Positions 1 to 8,160 are shown, numbered from the stretch's first letter. The stretch is DNA of 32,698 nt from JBDTNQ01 sp039933635 (GCA_039933635.1 JBDTNQ010000040.1:1-32698); one strand, 5' to 3'. Numbers and translations: made by a program. Notes: a model not told the origin generated them from the sequence alone.

Positions 1-89
1 CCTACTTCGTCGACAGCGCGGTGGCGCTGTTCTCGATCGGCGGTCTCATTGTCGTGGGGCTGGCCGGGGCGCTGTGGATGGGGTACTGA
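1..89 (+). CDS. C-terminal end of a membrane protein (cut by window edge)
   Basis: The window opens inside a plus-strand reading frame whose first full codon is at 3-5 and which stops with TGA at 87-89. The 28 visible residues (YFVDSAVALF followed by SIGGLIVVGLAGALWMGY) form one hydrophobic segment of roughly 20 residues, as in the last transmembrane helix of an integral membrane protein. GC-rich third positions match the rest of the chromosome. The family cannot be identified from so short a tail. It is probably the last intact gene before the decayed accessory stretch that follows. Confidence 0.5.
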   Translation, partial: YFVDSAVALFSIGGLIVVGLAGALWMGY

Positions 90-299
90 CGGGTTCGCGG
101 AGCTCTTTCATGGCAGCGTGTCCTGATCGCCGTCGTCGAGCAGGAGACCGCGTCCGATCACCTGCAGGGTCAGCAGGGGCGAGGCCCGCCTCAAGTCGAC
201 GTTGCCACGGAGCCGCGCGGCCAGGCCCTCGTGAAGATCGCAGCGCCCGGTCGTGGGTGGCAGGATCCGCACCGGGCGAGGCCTGAGTGATTGTCGTTC

Positions 300-470
300 C
301 TGCAAACGAGCGGGTGAGGTCGCCCGAGCCGAGCAGACGCGCCAGTTCGAGGGCGTCACGTCGATGGGTCTTGACCTTGTCCCCGGGCTTCTTCGGAATC
401 AGCGACGTGCGACGACCTGGCAGGCAAAGCCCTGCTCGGTCAGGCGAGCCCGTGCGGCCACGGGCTCTAT
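300..470 (-). pseudogene. IS110-family transposase fragment, frameshifted
   Basis: Read on the minus strand, about 50 residues match the N-terminal DEDD/RuvC-like half of IS110-family transposases. The order is LTEQGFACQVVA, then SLIPKKPGDKVKTHRRDA, then LELARLLGSGDLT. Intact relatives read VVAPSLIPK(K/R)PGD(K/R)(V/I)KTDRRDA. Here the frame breaks after VVA near position 406, consistent with loss of a single C, and the first acidic residue of KTDRRDA is His. Upstream, a broken frame still shows the remnant SPWPHGLA of the usual GPCGYGLYR block. Start, catalytic C-terminal half and ends are all missing, so this is a dead remnant. No terminal repeats can be assigned. Confidence 0.6.
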
Positions 471-535
471 CGGCTGGCGAGCCCGAACGCGAGCGCGCGC
501 TTGAGCTCCTTGAAGCGATTCTCCCTATCGCGGCG
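471..535 (-). pseudogene. Possible IS1380-type transposase scrap
   Basis: A minus-strand frame reads RRDRENRFKELKRALAFGLASR and then stops. The D-x-E-N-R-x-K-E-L-K pattern resembles the block around the catalytic Glu of IS1380-family DDE transposases, which typically read RGDMENRIKELK. Only about 22 residues are readable, and they abut the IS110 remnant. This looks like one mobile-element scrap lying against another. The assignment rests on one short motif, so chance similarity is possible. Confidence 0.3.
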
Positions 536-610
536 GGATGTCTGCGCCGACGGTCGGCCGTGACGCCGAGCAGAAGACCCCGGTGAGCCCCATTCCGCCC
601 CACGAAAGGC

Positions 611-817
611 GTGGGGCCATTTGGTGTTTGGAACAGTCCTTCGACATCCGTAGCCTCCTTGTGGTGTCGCGATCGCGTCGGCTTTCTGGTCGGCGCAGCC
701 GTCGGTCCTTCAGACGCGATCACCTTCATGTTCGCGATGACTGGTGGAATTTTGGGTGCGCTCATCCCCGGCTCGGTGCTGTTGGGCAGGGCGGCGAAGG
801 CGCGACTGGCACCCTGA
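611..817 (+). pseudogene. Small membrane-protein fragment, possible decayed cassette gene
   Basis: From about 670 to the TGA at 815-817 this frame encodes VGFLVGAAVG, a short polar turn, then FMFAMTGGILGALIPGSVLL and a basic end. This looks like two glycine-rich transmembrane helices. The first 20 or so residues from the ATG at 611 look non-coding, and no ribosome binding site precedes it, so the true N-terminus is probably lost. The stop lies only 3 bp before the proposed degenerate attC site at 821-891, which is the usual position of the last codon in an integron cassette. The family is not recognised. Confidence 0.3.
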
Positions 818-820
818 GAC

Positions 821-891
821 GGTCAAATTGACTCGGCGCCGACGGCCGCGGCGCGCTCGGCGAGCGGCCGCTGTGAGCGCATGTGTTAGCC
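821..891 (+). other. Possible degenerate integron attC site (upstream)
   Basis: The segment ends in GTTAGCC (885-891), close to the attC core GTTRRRY. It contains a 7-bp perfect inverted repeat, CGGCCGC (843-849) with GCGGCCG (864-870), and begins with GGTCAAA, a poor match to RYYYAAC. Its 71-bp span is almost the same as the better site at 1875-1946. Its last six bases, TTAGCC, are complementary to the start of that downstream site (GGCTAAC). This complementarity is expected when the two sites bound one cassette. Both core boxes deviate from consensus, so the call is tentative. Confidence 0.3.
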
Positions 892-1940
892 CGTAAGGGC
901 ATTCCCTGTTTCGAAAAGGACGGACTATGCAGAGCTTGAAACGCGGTGGGGTGGTATCGGCGCTAGTCCTCTGGGCAGTGCTGGCATTCGCTCAAGGATC
1001 GGGTCAACTCATCGAGGCTGCGAAGAAAGGCGACGCCGGAGCCACCAAGTCCGCGATCGTCGCTGGCGCAAATGTCAATGAGAAGGGTGATGCAGGTCTA
1101 ACTCCATTGATGTGGGCCGCGCTGCACGGCCATGCGCCCGTGATTGAACTTCTGTTGTCGAGTGGCGCGACCATCAACGATAACGACAGCGAAGGGGGCA
1201 CAGCACTTGCGTACGCGCGGCTTGCTGGGCACGAGGACGCCATACGGATCTTGGAAACCCGCGGCGGAAATCTCGGGAAATTTCAAGGCGACTCCTTCGA
1301 CAGTCGGTTGAATCTTGTCATGTGGACCGGAAGCCGGCGAAAGGACATCTTCGACTACGTAACGGCCAGGACGAATGAGCGGGCTGCGAAGGTTGAAGCA
1401 GCTCTGCAAGCGAACTGGTCGGCAGCTCTGGACTCACCGGCGGATTTCAGGGGGAGGTGGGAGTTCGATGCGGCGCAAAGCGACTACGGGCGCGCGCCAA
1501 AGCCGAAGACCGTGAACTTCACGATCACCCAAGCCGCTAACGAATTCGTGACCGACATCACGCTTGACGGGAGACGGCAGGTCTCGACCTACAAACTCGA
1601 CGGGGCTGAGTCAGTGAACGTAATGGCATCAAACGCGAGAACCCTCGCGAAGGCCCGCTGGGATGGCGCGAAACTCGTGGTTTCTTCGACTCTGGAGTTT
1701 GACCAGATCGAGCGGGCTGCTTTGGAGGAAGTCTGGTCGCTCAGCCCCGACCGAAGCGTCCTGACCATAGAGCGTCACGTCACTAAGCCCACAGAGTCGA
1801 GGCTTCGGCAGGTCATGCGGAGAACGCGGGCCCCATCGGGAGCGCGCTGAGCAACCCGTCTTGCATCATGGACGGGCTAACACCGCATGCCACCGACGAC
1901 GCTCGCTGAATCGTGAAGCGCCGCGGGTAATGCGTTGACG
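886..1940 (+). mobile_element. Putative integron gene cassette carrying an ankyrin-repeat gene
   Basis: If the flanking sites are real attC recombination points (cleavage G/TTRRRY), the cassette runs from TTAGCC at 886 to the G at 1940, 1055 bp. It holds one gene in the expected orientation, starting 41 bp after the boundary and ending 24 bp before the attC. The cassette's first bases (TTAGCC) pair exactly with the left core of its own attC (GGCTAAC), a property that follows from circular cassette insertion. No integrase gene is in the window, so this would be an isolated or CALIN-type cassette. This is an inference from short motifs. Confidence 0.4.
927..1850 (+). CDS. Secreted ankyrin-repeat protein with C-terminal lipocalin-like domain
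   Basis: A 307-residue protein. Residues 1-22 form a signal peptide (basic start, hydrophobic VVSALVLWAVLAFA, then QG), so it is exported. Residues 24-115 hold about three ankyrin repeats, with hallmark stretches GLTPLMWAALHGHAPVIELL and GGTALAYARLAGHEDAIRIL; these mediate protein-protein contacts. After a linker, residues 170-300 contain FRGRWEFDAAQSDYG and a run of alternating beta-type segments. This resembles the lipid- or ligand-binding barrel domains often found in acidobacterial exported proteins. The start at 927 is preceded by AAAAGGACGG. Codon use contains visibly more A/T-ending codons than its neighbours. Together with the flanking attC-like sites, this suggests horizontal acquisition. 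No enzymatic motif is seen. Confidence 0.75.
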   Translation: MQSLKRGGVVSALVLWAVLAFAQGSGQLIEAAKKGDAGATKSAIVAGANVNEKGDAGLTPLMWAALHGHAPVIELLLSSGATINDNDSEGGTALAYARLAGHEDAIRILETRGGNLGKFQGDSFDSRLNLVMWTGSRRKDIFDYVTARTNERAAKVEAALQANWSAALDSPADFRGRWEFDAAQSDYGRAPKPKTVNFTITQAANEFVTDITLDGRRQVSTYKLDGAESVNVMASNARTLAKARWDGAKLVVSSTLEFDQIERAALEEVWSLSPDRSVLTIERHVTKPTESRLRQVMRRTRAPSGAR

Positions 1941-1946
1941 TTAGGC
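1875..1946 (+). other. Putative integron attC recombination site
   Basis: The 72-bp segment begins with GGCTAAC (1875-1881) and ends with GTTAGGC (1940-1946), matching the right core GTTRRRY exactly and the left core RYYYAAC except for one base. Between them lies an imperfect hairpin. CGCAT (1884-1888) pairs with ATGCG (1930-1934), ACC (1892-1894) with GGT (1926-1928), CG (1897-1898) with CG (1922-1923), and CGC (1900-1902) with GCG (1918-1920). Bulges and a 15-nt loop separate the paired parts. Spacer and loop layout resemble attC sites, which recombine as folded single strands. It lies 24 bp after the ankyrin gene stop. Confidence 0.45.
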
Positions 1947-2277
1947 GGTCGCGAACAAAGCGACATCCTTGGCCACAGCTGTCAACACATCTCGACCGGG
2001 CGTGCGTCAACGACTGCCTGACGGCTCGGGTTCGGTGAGATTGACGTTGACGAGAAGTGCTGACGTCGCCGAGCGCAAGGCTCACGGCTTGCATTCAAGA
2101 GCCCACCGAGGTCGTGTTCGATGCTCACGAAGATCAATCCGGCCGCGTGTTGCCGCGAAGACACTAGCCGATTCGTCCGCCGTCAGGAATTCTGCCGGCA
2201 CAAGGACTATGCTGTCAGCCTGTCCTCACGCGCAGGTCTGACTGACGGCAGTCCGGGGTGAGTGGCTGGAGGGTCCT
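1947..2277. other. Intergenic region without recognisable gene
   Basis: About 330 bp between the putative attC and the next gene. No reading frame here shows a plausible protein, and no second attC-like pair or transposase motif was found. Near the 3' end GGAGGG (about 2269-2274) is the ribosome binding site for the gene starting at 2278. The region could be the decayed remainder of a further cassette, but nothing shows this directly. Confidence 0.4.
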
Positions 2278-3423
2278 ATGCCGTACACACGACGTGAGTT
2301 TGGGAAACTGGCGCTTGCAAGCATTCCGGCGGGAGCCTTGCTCGAGGTGCCGCTCTTCGGCTCGGCTGTGGCGCAGGCCAAGCCGAACTCGAAGTTCGCC
2401 GGCGTGCAAATCGGCGTCATCACCTATAGCTACGGCAGGATGCCCGATCAGAGCGCGGAGGCCACGCTCAAGTACGTGCTTGGCGGCGGCATCAGTGCCA
2501 TCGAGCTGATGGACGGACCCGTCGAGAACTTTCTCGGTCGTCCAGCCCCGCCGCCTCGCGGCGGTGGGCCTGGAGGCGCAGGCGGCCGTCGAGGCGGAGC
2601 CGCCGGTGACGCCCCCGCCGGTCCCACGCCGTACGAGCAGTTGCTCGCGGGAACGATGCCGACGTGCACGCCGGGGCAAGGTCGCGCAGGGGGAGGCCCT
2701 GGTGGTGGTGCCGGCGGGTTCGCTGGCCGTGGAGCGCCCACACCTGAGGCGCTGGCCGCGGCCGATGAGCTGCGCAAGTGGCGGACGTCCGTGTCAATGG
2801 ACAAGGTCAAGGCCTTGCGCAAGATGTACAACGACGCGGGCGTGACGATGTATGCCTACAAGTCGGACGGTCTGCAGAAGAACATGCAGACGACCGACGC
2901 GGAGTTGGACTACCTGTTCACGGTTGCGGCAACGCTCGGCGCGAACCACACCACCATGGAGTTGCCCGGCCCGGGACCTGACGGCGCCGCGATGCTGAAG
3001 CGCATGGCGCAATTTGCCGAGAAGCACAAGGTCTACGTCGCGTATCACACGCACGCGCAGGGCAGCATGACCGCGTTCGACGAGGCGTTGGCGATGTCGA
3101 AGTGGAACATGTCGAATGTGGACCTCGGCCACTACGTGGCGGCTGGCAATAGCGGCGGCACGCCCCTCGAGTTCCTTACGAAGCACCACGATCGGATTTC
3201 CAGCTTTCACTTGAAGGACCGGACGTTGCCAGAGCACTGCTCGCTGACGGTGCCCTTCGGCATGGGGGACGGCCAGGTCAAGGACATCCTCCTGTTGATG
3301 AAGAAGAACAGGTGGACGTTCCCGGCGACCATCGAACTGGAGTCTCCAATCCCGGCGGGTTCCGACGCCGTCACCGAGGTCAAGAAGTCTGTCGACTACG
3401 CCAGGACCGTGTTGCTGGCCTGA
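2278..3423 (+). CDS. Tat-exported sugar phosphate isomerase/epimerase-like TIM-barrel protein
   Basis: A 381-residue protein. It opens with a twin-arginine signal (TRREFGKLAL at residues 4-13, hydrophobic stretch, cleavage probably after AVAQA near 34), so it is folded before export. The mature part follows the AP-endonuclease-2/xylose-isomerase-like barrel: VQIGVITYSYG, GISAIELMDG, VTMYAYKSD, LGANHTTMELPG, VYVAYHTHAQG, NVDLGHYVAAG, RISSFHLKDR, and a final TIELESP strand. His and Glu residues in these strands are the usual divalent-metal ligands. Residues 88-155 are a Gly/Pro/Arg-rich low-complexity insertion not needed for the fold. The substrate is unknown. The start is supported by TGGAGGG 4-8 bp upstream. 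It stands alone, convergent with the TPR gene. Confidence 0.8.
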   Translation: MPYTRREFGKLALASIPAGALLEVPLFGSAVAQAKPNSKFAGVQIGVITYSYGRMPDQSAEATLKYVLGGGISAIELMDGPVENFLGRPAPPPRGGGPGGAGGRRGGAAGDAPAGPTPYEQLLAGTMPTCTPGQGRAGGGPGGGAGGFAGRGAPTPEALAAADELRKWRTSVSMDKVKALRKMYNDAGVTMYAYKSDGLQKNMQTTDAELDYLFTVAATLGANHTTMELPGPGPDGAAMLKRMAQFAEKHKVYVAYHTHAQGSMTAFDEALAMSKWNMSNVDLGHYVAAGNSGGTPLEFLTKHHDRISSFHLKDRTLPEHCSLTVPFGMGDGQVKDILLLMKKNRWTFPATIELESPIPAGSDAVTEVKKSVDYARTVLLA

Positions 3424-3455
3424 CCTTGCGTCGGCTGGTTCACGGCTGACATCCG

Positions 3456-5069
3456 TCACGGCGGCGAGGAACGCCGAATCCACATGTCGGACCGCGCCCA
3501 GCTCGCGGTGAAATCCGCCGCGACGTCCGCCGCTGGTTTGTGCTGGCCGTTGAGCGCGGCCTTCAGACCGAACAACGCCCAGCCATTCTTCGGGTGCTTC
3601 ACAAGATCCTGCCGATACACGCGTTCCGCGTCCGCGTCGCGCGAGGCGTCGAGCAGCGCGGCGCCGAGCCAGTGGCGCGCTGCGAACGGCAGCGGCTCGG
3701 GTTCGTCGTAGATCATCGCGTCCTGGAGGGCCACGGCCCGCTCGAACGACGCGATCGCCGCATCGAGATCGCCGGTGGCGCGCTGCATCTCGCCCTCGAG
3801 CAGCGCGGCCAGCGTACCGAGGAGGTCGTGCGCCGAGTGGAATCGAAAGATCGCGTTGGACGACGCCGCAACCTTCAGCTGGGCGAGGTGCGCGGCCACG
3901 GCGGGCGCGTCGCCAGCCCGAAGCCGCGCGTAGCCTTGCCCGAACTCCCACACGCCCATCGACACCGTGTCATCAGGCGGTCGTCGCGTGATCTCGAGGA
4001 CCTCGTCGAAGCGGCCGAACCGCACGAGCGTGAGCACGCGGAACATGCTGTCGTGGGTGATCTTCTCGTAGTCCTTCCCGGCTTGAATCGCGATGGCACC
4101 CTGCCCGTCCATCGACGCGGCAAACGCCAGCATGTGCAGGTTATGGGTTGGGTAAATCGCAAAGCCCTCGCCCACCGCGGCCTTCTGATCGGAATGCCAC
4201 GCCTCGAGGTTCGCGCGCACCGAGTCGCCCCATCGGCCGATCCCGTTCCATGTATGCGATGGCATGTGATTGATGTGACTCGCGCCGGGAATGGCGTTCC
4301 CGATGTAGTCGGCGCAGGCCTCGGCGCGGCCCGGGTCGGACGTCGCCTCCGTCAGGTGAATCAGCAGGTGACACGCGCCGACGTGCTTGACGCCGTTCGC
4401 GAGCGTGCCTTCGAGGACGGCCAGAATCCGGACGACATTCGGGGATGTGATGTCGCGCGCGCCGCGGCGCGGCTCGAGGAGGAACAGCGACTCCGCATAG
4501 AGCGTCGCGACGTCCAGATCGCCAGAAAAGCGCTCGTAGACGCCGCGCATCGCGTTCGCGTACGCCTCATCCTGGGCGCGGCGCGTCGACGGGTTGTAGA
4601 CCGCGGCGTAGCGTGTCGCCATGGCGTCGATGAGCGCGCGCTCGACCGGGCTCGCGTGCGCCGGAGCCAGCGTGACCGCGCGCTGAATCGCGGCGTACGC
4701 CATCGGCTCCTGATCCGGCGGCATCGGAGCGTTGAGGTACGCGCCCCACGACCAGGCGTCACCCCAGAAGCACATCGCGCACGCCGGGTCACGCTTCTCC
4801 GCCTCGCGAAAGGATTCGCCCGCGAGCGCCGTGTCGAAGGCGTACATCATCTGCATGCCCTGATCGAAGTAGGCCTGCACCTCAGGAGCGACCGAGGAGA
4901 TGGGCCGCGTGAACGGCCCGAGCGCGCGTGAAAACAGCGGAGTATCGTGGTCAACCGGCGGGCGCGCGGCGGGCATCTGCATCTGGCCGTCGGGATGGGC
5001 GGCAATCGGCGGAAAGCCCCAGAGCAGCACCGCAAAAGCGCAGACGATGACTCGGCAAGCGCGCGTCAC
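3456..5069 (-). CDS. Secreted tetratricopeptide-repeat protein
   Basis: A 537-residue protein starting at GTG (5069) with a signal peptide (CRVIVCAFAVLLWGFPPIAA, then HPDG). The body is helical and repeat-like. It has AYFDQGMQMMYAFDTALAGE, FREAEKRDPACAMCFWGDAW and ERALIDAMATRYA, and later TPR-like units such as ATGDLDAAIASFERAVALQD and a closing YRQDLVKHPKNGWALFGLKAAL. The CAMCFWG block is typical of a widespread family of exported TPR proteins annotated only as hypothetical. No catalytic motif is visible, so a scaffold or binding role outside the cytoplasm is the safest reading. It lies 33 bp from the convergent upstream gene and 153 bp upstream of the DD-peptidase gene on the same strand. 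Confidence 0.75.
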   Translation of the reverse strand: MTRACRVIVCAFAVLLWGFPPIAAHPDGQMQMPAARPPVDHDTPLFSRALGPFTRPISSVAPEVQAYFDQGMQMMYAFDTALAGESFREAEKRDPACAMCFWGDAWSWGAYLNAPMPPDQEPMAYAAIQRAVTLAPAHASPVERALIDAMATRYAAVYNPSTRRAQDEAYANAMRGVYERFSGDLDVATLYAESLFLLEPRRGARDITSPNVVRILAVLEGTLANGVKHVGACHLLIHLTEATSDPGRAEACADYIGNAIPGASHINHMPSHTWNGIGRWGDSVRANLEAWHSDQKAAVGEGFAIYPTHNLHMLAFAASMDGQGAIAIQAGKDYEKITHDSMFRVLTLVRFGRFDEVLEITRRPPDDTVSMGVWEFGQGYARLRAGDAPAVAAHLAQLKVAASSNAIFRFHSAHDLLGTLAALLEGEMQRATGDLDAAIASFERAVALQDAMIYDEPEPLPFAARHWLGAALLDASRDADAERVYRQDLVKHPKNGWALFGLKAALNGQHKPAADVAADFTASWARSDMWIRRSSPP

Positions 5070-5222
5070 GTCGGCATCCTACTCCTATCTGCGGCTCCTT
5101 CGGAAAGCCCGATGGCGGCGAGCAGGTCGAGCCGTGCGCGACGGGCGCCATCCTCCGCGCGCGAGCGCCTCGAAGTTCGAAATCCCGGAGCACCCGACGC
5201 ACCTGACACCTGCAGCACCCTG

Positions 5223-6710
5223 TTACTGCACGAGCACCGCAAGCGCGCGCTCGATGAGTTGATCGACACGGACGCCTGGCGCGGTCGCGTTGTTGACAAT
5301 CACGGAGAACGCCAACTTCTCATCCGATGTCGTGGTGAGATAACCCGACAGCGCGCGCACGTTGGAAATGGTCCCGGTCTTGGCCTGCACCCGCCGATCG
5401 AGTTCGGCGGTTCGCATGCGGGTTTCGAGCGTGCCGTCGTGTCCGCCCACGGGCAACGCGGCGAGATACGGGCCGCGCAACGCGGGGTCGTTCCAGACGT
5501 GCTGCAGGACGCCGACGATGAGATCCGCGGTCACGTAGTTATAGCGCGACAGCCCGGAGCCGTCGGACATCACGAGCGACTCGACCGGCAGGCCCCACTC
5601 GGCCAGCGTCGCCGTCACCGCCTGCCGCCCTCGTTCGATCGAGCCGACGCCGCGTACGCTGCCCATCGTCTTGAGGAACGTCTCGCCGTAGAAGTTCTGG
5701 CTGACCTTCATCGCATAACCTGCGAGTGCGGAGAGGGGCTGGGATGTGCGCCGGGCGATGAGGATGCGTGGCGCCGGCTGGGACGCATCCGGCAGGTCGT
5801 CGACATCCCAGGATCCTCCGCTGATCCCGATACCGCGCGCGGCCAGTGCGAGCCGCATCGCGTCGACGAAGTAACTGGTAGGGTTGTCCACGGCGGCGGT
5901 GCGCACGAGCGGCATGCTACTGACGCTGACTTGGCCGTGAATCGTCAGACGCGCCGTGCCGGGAATCCTGGAGATGTCGATGGTGGTCGTCGAGCCTTCC
6001 GGACCGGTCGTCACCGAGGGCGCCAGGTCGAGGCCATGCCCGGGTGGTCCGATGTCGACGTGCGCGGGCAAGCCCGGCGCCGATGCGGGCGTGATCCGGA
6101 TGACCGCGACGTTCTCGTTGTAGCTCAGCGCGCCCGACGGCGCGGCGTATCCGGCGGAGAGGTAGTCCCAAGCCCAGCCGGCGCCCAGCGGTTCATCCGC
6201 GAAGGCGTTGTCGTTCCCGATGAGCCTTCCGTCGACGTGCGAGATGCCGGCCGCGCGCAGCGCGTCCGCCCACTCGTCGAACAGCGCCGCACCTTTGAGA
6301 TCTGGCGAGGTGATGCTGGGATCACCCGTGCCTTCGACGATCAGATCGCCGTGCAGCACCCCGGCGCGAATCGCGCCCGCGGCCTCGAGCGTGGTGGAGA
6401 ACCGGAAATCCCACCCCAGTCTGGCCGCGGCCGCCGCCACGGTGACGAGCTTCATGTTCGACGCCGGCATCACGAGCTTGCCGGCGTTTCGCGTGTAAAT
6501 GGTGCGGCCGTCGTCGAGCGACACGACTCGCGCCGCGACGAGCGCGGGCGCGAGGACCGGATCCTCGAAAATGCGATCCAGCTCGGCCGCGACAGTGGAT
6601 GTTGGCCCGACGCTGATCTGAGGAACGGGTTGTGGCGTTGCGACGAGCGTGGTTGTCGCGGCCGTGGTGCCGATTGCCGCAATCAGCAGACCGCGGCAGG
6701 CGCGAATCAC
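5223..6710 (-). CDS. dacB: D-alanyl-D-alanine carboxypeptidase/endopeptidase, PBP4 type (S13)
   Basis: A 495-residue periplasmic penicillin-binding protein that trims or cleaves peptidoglycan cross-links. All three active-site motifs are present: SxxK at 84-87 (SNMK, inside MPASNMKLVTVAAA), SxN at 337-339 (SQN) and KTG at 444-446. The conserved SDGSGLSRYN lies at 382-391. A signal-like segment occupies residues 5-24. The long insertion between SxxK and SxN (residues 100-320) is typical of the S13 family. It starts with GTG at 6710, overlapping by 4 bp (GTGA) the stop of the DUF4340 gene upstream. It is therefore the last gene of the GldA/F/G-type operon and probably translationally coupled. 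Confidence 0.9.
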   Translation of the reverse strand: MIRACRGLLIAAIGTTAATTTLVATPQPVPQISVGPTSTVAAELDRIFEDPVLAPALVAARVVSLDDGRTIYTRNAGKLVMPASNMKLVTVAAAAARLGWDFRFSTTLEAAGAIRAGVLHGDLIVEGTGDPSITSPDLKGAALFDEWADALRAAGISHVDGRLIGNDNAFADEPLGAGWAWDYLSAGYAAPSGALSYNENVAVIRITPASAPGLPAHVDIGPPGHGLDLAPSVTTGPEGSTTTIDISRIPGTARLTIHGQVSVSSMPLVRTAAVDNPTSYFVDAMRLALAARGIGISGGSWDVDDLPDASQPAPRILIARRTSQPLSALAGYAMKVSQNFYGETFLKTMGSVRGVGSIERGRQAVTATLAEWGLPVESLVMSDGSGLSRYNYVTADLIVGVLQHVWNDPALRGPYLAALPVGGHDGTLETRMRTAELDRRVQAKTGTISNVRALSGYLTTTSDEKLAFSVIVNNATAPGVRVDQLIERALAVLVQ

Positions 6711-8074
6711 TTGGCGTCCGTGAGCGTCTTCAGCTGGGTGAGCGCCTTGTCGAATTCGGCCGTGGGTACCACGCCGGCGCCCGTCTCGCCCGACTGGATC
6801 GCGTAGACCGCGTCACCGGCCTTGCGGAGCGTCACGCGTTCTTCCGTGGCGGCCGCGCCGTCCGCCGTGTGGGCCACGACCACCAGGTCGTCGCCCGAGG
6901 CCGGCGCCTTGTCGACGAAGCGGTCGACGCGGAGCGAGGTCAGGGTGTTGATCAGATCGGTCATCGCGGTCTGATTCACGTCCTTCGTTGCCGGCTTCGT
7001 TTGCGCCCACACGTCCTGCGCCGAGGCATCGGCCGCGGCGGTGGCCGGCTTCTTCTTGGCGTACGACACGGCTGCTGCACCGTGCGTGATGTCCAACGAG
7101 TTGGCCGAAAACGACTTGAACTGGAACACGTCCTTCACGCGCAGGTCATCGGCTTTCTTCGTCAGGTCGGTGAGCAGCGCCGGTTCGACGGTGAAGACGA
7201 TGGGCCGCGACAGATCACGCGCGTAAAGACCCGACTCGTCCTTCTTCGCGCCAATCGCCAGCGTGGCCTTGCTCGATCCAGCACCCACCGTGGCGATAAG
7301 TTGCGGAGCGTCGAGCCCATACGTCTTCAGTTGTGCCGCGCTCGGTTCGGCACCCTCCGAGACGAGGGACAACATGTGCACCTGATCGAGACGGCCGATG
7401 AGGCCGTCCACGGGATTGAAGTCCGCTCGCGTTTCGATCGGCGACGTCAGCCGCCAATCGGTGCCTTTCTTGGCGAGCGTAATCGCCGGCGAACCCTTCG
7501 CCGCCAGCGAAACGCTGTCGGCCGAATCACGCGAGAAGACGAGCACCCGCTTGTCGCGCAGGTCGAACGTCGTGCGGTTCAGGGTGTCGTCCTGGGTCGC
7601 GGGCGCGAGAAACAGACGGTTCTGACCCTCGACGCGCGCGTACAGTCCCGAACCCGTCGGCGTCTTGGCGCCGACGGTGAGGCGATGGGTGGTCGCGTCC
7701 CCGGCCACTTTGAACGAGACGGAGTACCGTGCCGGTTCCAGTCCGAACTGCGTCAACGACGTCGGGTTCTCATCCAGGACCTTGTCGACTTCCATGGACG
7801 CGAGCGCATCCACCAGGCTCGAGACGGCAGACTCATCGACAGTCGACGACGTCGGAGCGATCATCGCCCACGTCTCACCGGTCTTCTTGAGTTTCGTCAC
7901 CGCGCCTGAGGATGCGTGGACCTCGACCTCCTCGATCTTGGCGGGGTCGACGGTGAAGACCTTGGCCTTCTTCTCGCCCTCGTTCGGATCGCGCTTCGAC
8001 TCGACGAAGTAGATGTATGCGCCCAGACCGAGAGCGACCACCAGCAGCACCAGGAACGATCGTCCACCACGCAT
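6707..8074 (-). CDS. DUF4340 membrane-anchored protein
   Basis: A 455-residue protein with one N-terminal transmembrane helix (FLVLLVVALGLGAYIYFV, residues 7-24). A large extracytoplasmic part follows, made of repeated beta-rich modules with patterns such as IEEVEVHASSGAVTKLKKTG, then LRDKRVLVFSRDSADSVSLA and LTVGAKTPTGSGLYARVEG. This is the DUF4340 pattern of proteins encoded next to gliding-type ABC transporter genes. ATG at 8074 is chosen because GGAG stands 11 bp upstream and the hydrophobic helix follows. A longer in-frame extension would run through the 8-bp repeat block and into the preceding gene. The molecular function is unknown; it may form an envelope complex with the upstream ABC proteins. 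Confidence 0.8.
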   Translation of the reverse strand: MRGGRSFLVLLVVALGLGAYIYFVESKRDPNEGEKKAKVFTVDPAKIEEVEVHASSGAVTKLKKTGETWAMIAPTSSTVDESAVSSLVDALASMEVDKVLDENPTSLTQFGLEPARYSVSFKVAGDATTHRLTVGAKTPTGSGLYARVEGQNRLFLAPATQDDTLNRTTFDLRDKRVLVFSRDSADSVSLAAKGSPAITLAKKGTDWRLTSPIETRADFNPVDGLIGRLDQVHMLSLVSEGAEPSAAQLKTYGLDAPQLIATVGAGSSKATLAIGAKKDESGLYARDLSRPIVFTVEPALLTDLTKKADDLRVKDVFQFKSFSANSLDITHGAAAVSYAKKKPATAAADASAQDVWAQTKPATKDVNQTAMTDLINTLTSLRVDRFVDKAPASGDDLVVVAHTADGAAATEERVTLRKAGDAVYAIQSGETGAGVVPTAEFDKALTQLKTLTDAK

Positions 8075-8105
8075 CACGTTTCCAAGCTCCTTCGACCCCT
8101 CGACC

Positions 8106-8160
8106 CTGGTCCCCCGGTCCCCTGGTCCCCCGGTCCCGTGGTCCCGTGGTCCCCGGTCCC
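8106..8160. repeat. 8-bp tandem repeat block (NGGTCCCN units)
   Basis: Six exact 8-bp units and a seventh lacking one base run from 8106 to 8160: CTGGTCCC, CCGGTCCC, CTGGTCCC, CCGGTCCC, GTGGTCCC, GTGGTCCC and CGGTCCC. The block sits directly after the stop of the GldG-like gene (minus strand) and before the start of the DUF4340 gene. Any transcript of the operon therefore carries it in the intercistronic space. Two other blocks in the window share the 8-bp period and a related core (on the other strand GGGACCAN). Confidence 0.85.

Noticed and set aside
108..290. Minus-strand frame ending at 108 as a separate gene fragment
   Set aside because: The peptide (DLHEGLAARLRGNVDLRRAS and on) reads reasonably but matches no family I recognise, and it has no start. 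It may be part of the transposase debris.
4947..6806. Very long open frame on the plus strand opposite the DD-peptidase gene
   Set aside because: It is rich in Arg/His/Gly with no family pattern and lies antisense to a gene with all PBP4 motifs. Such frames are common in GC-rich DNA.
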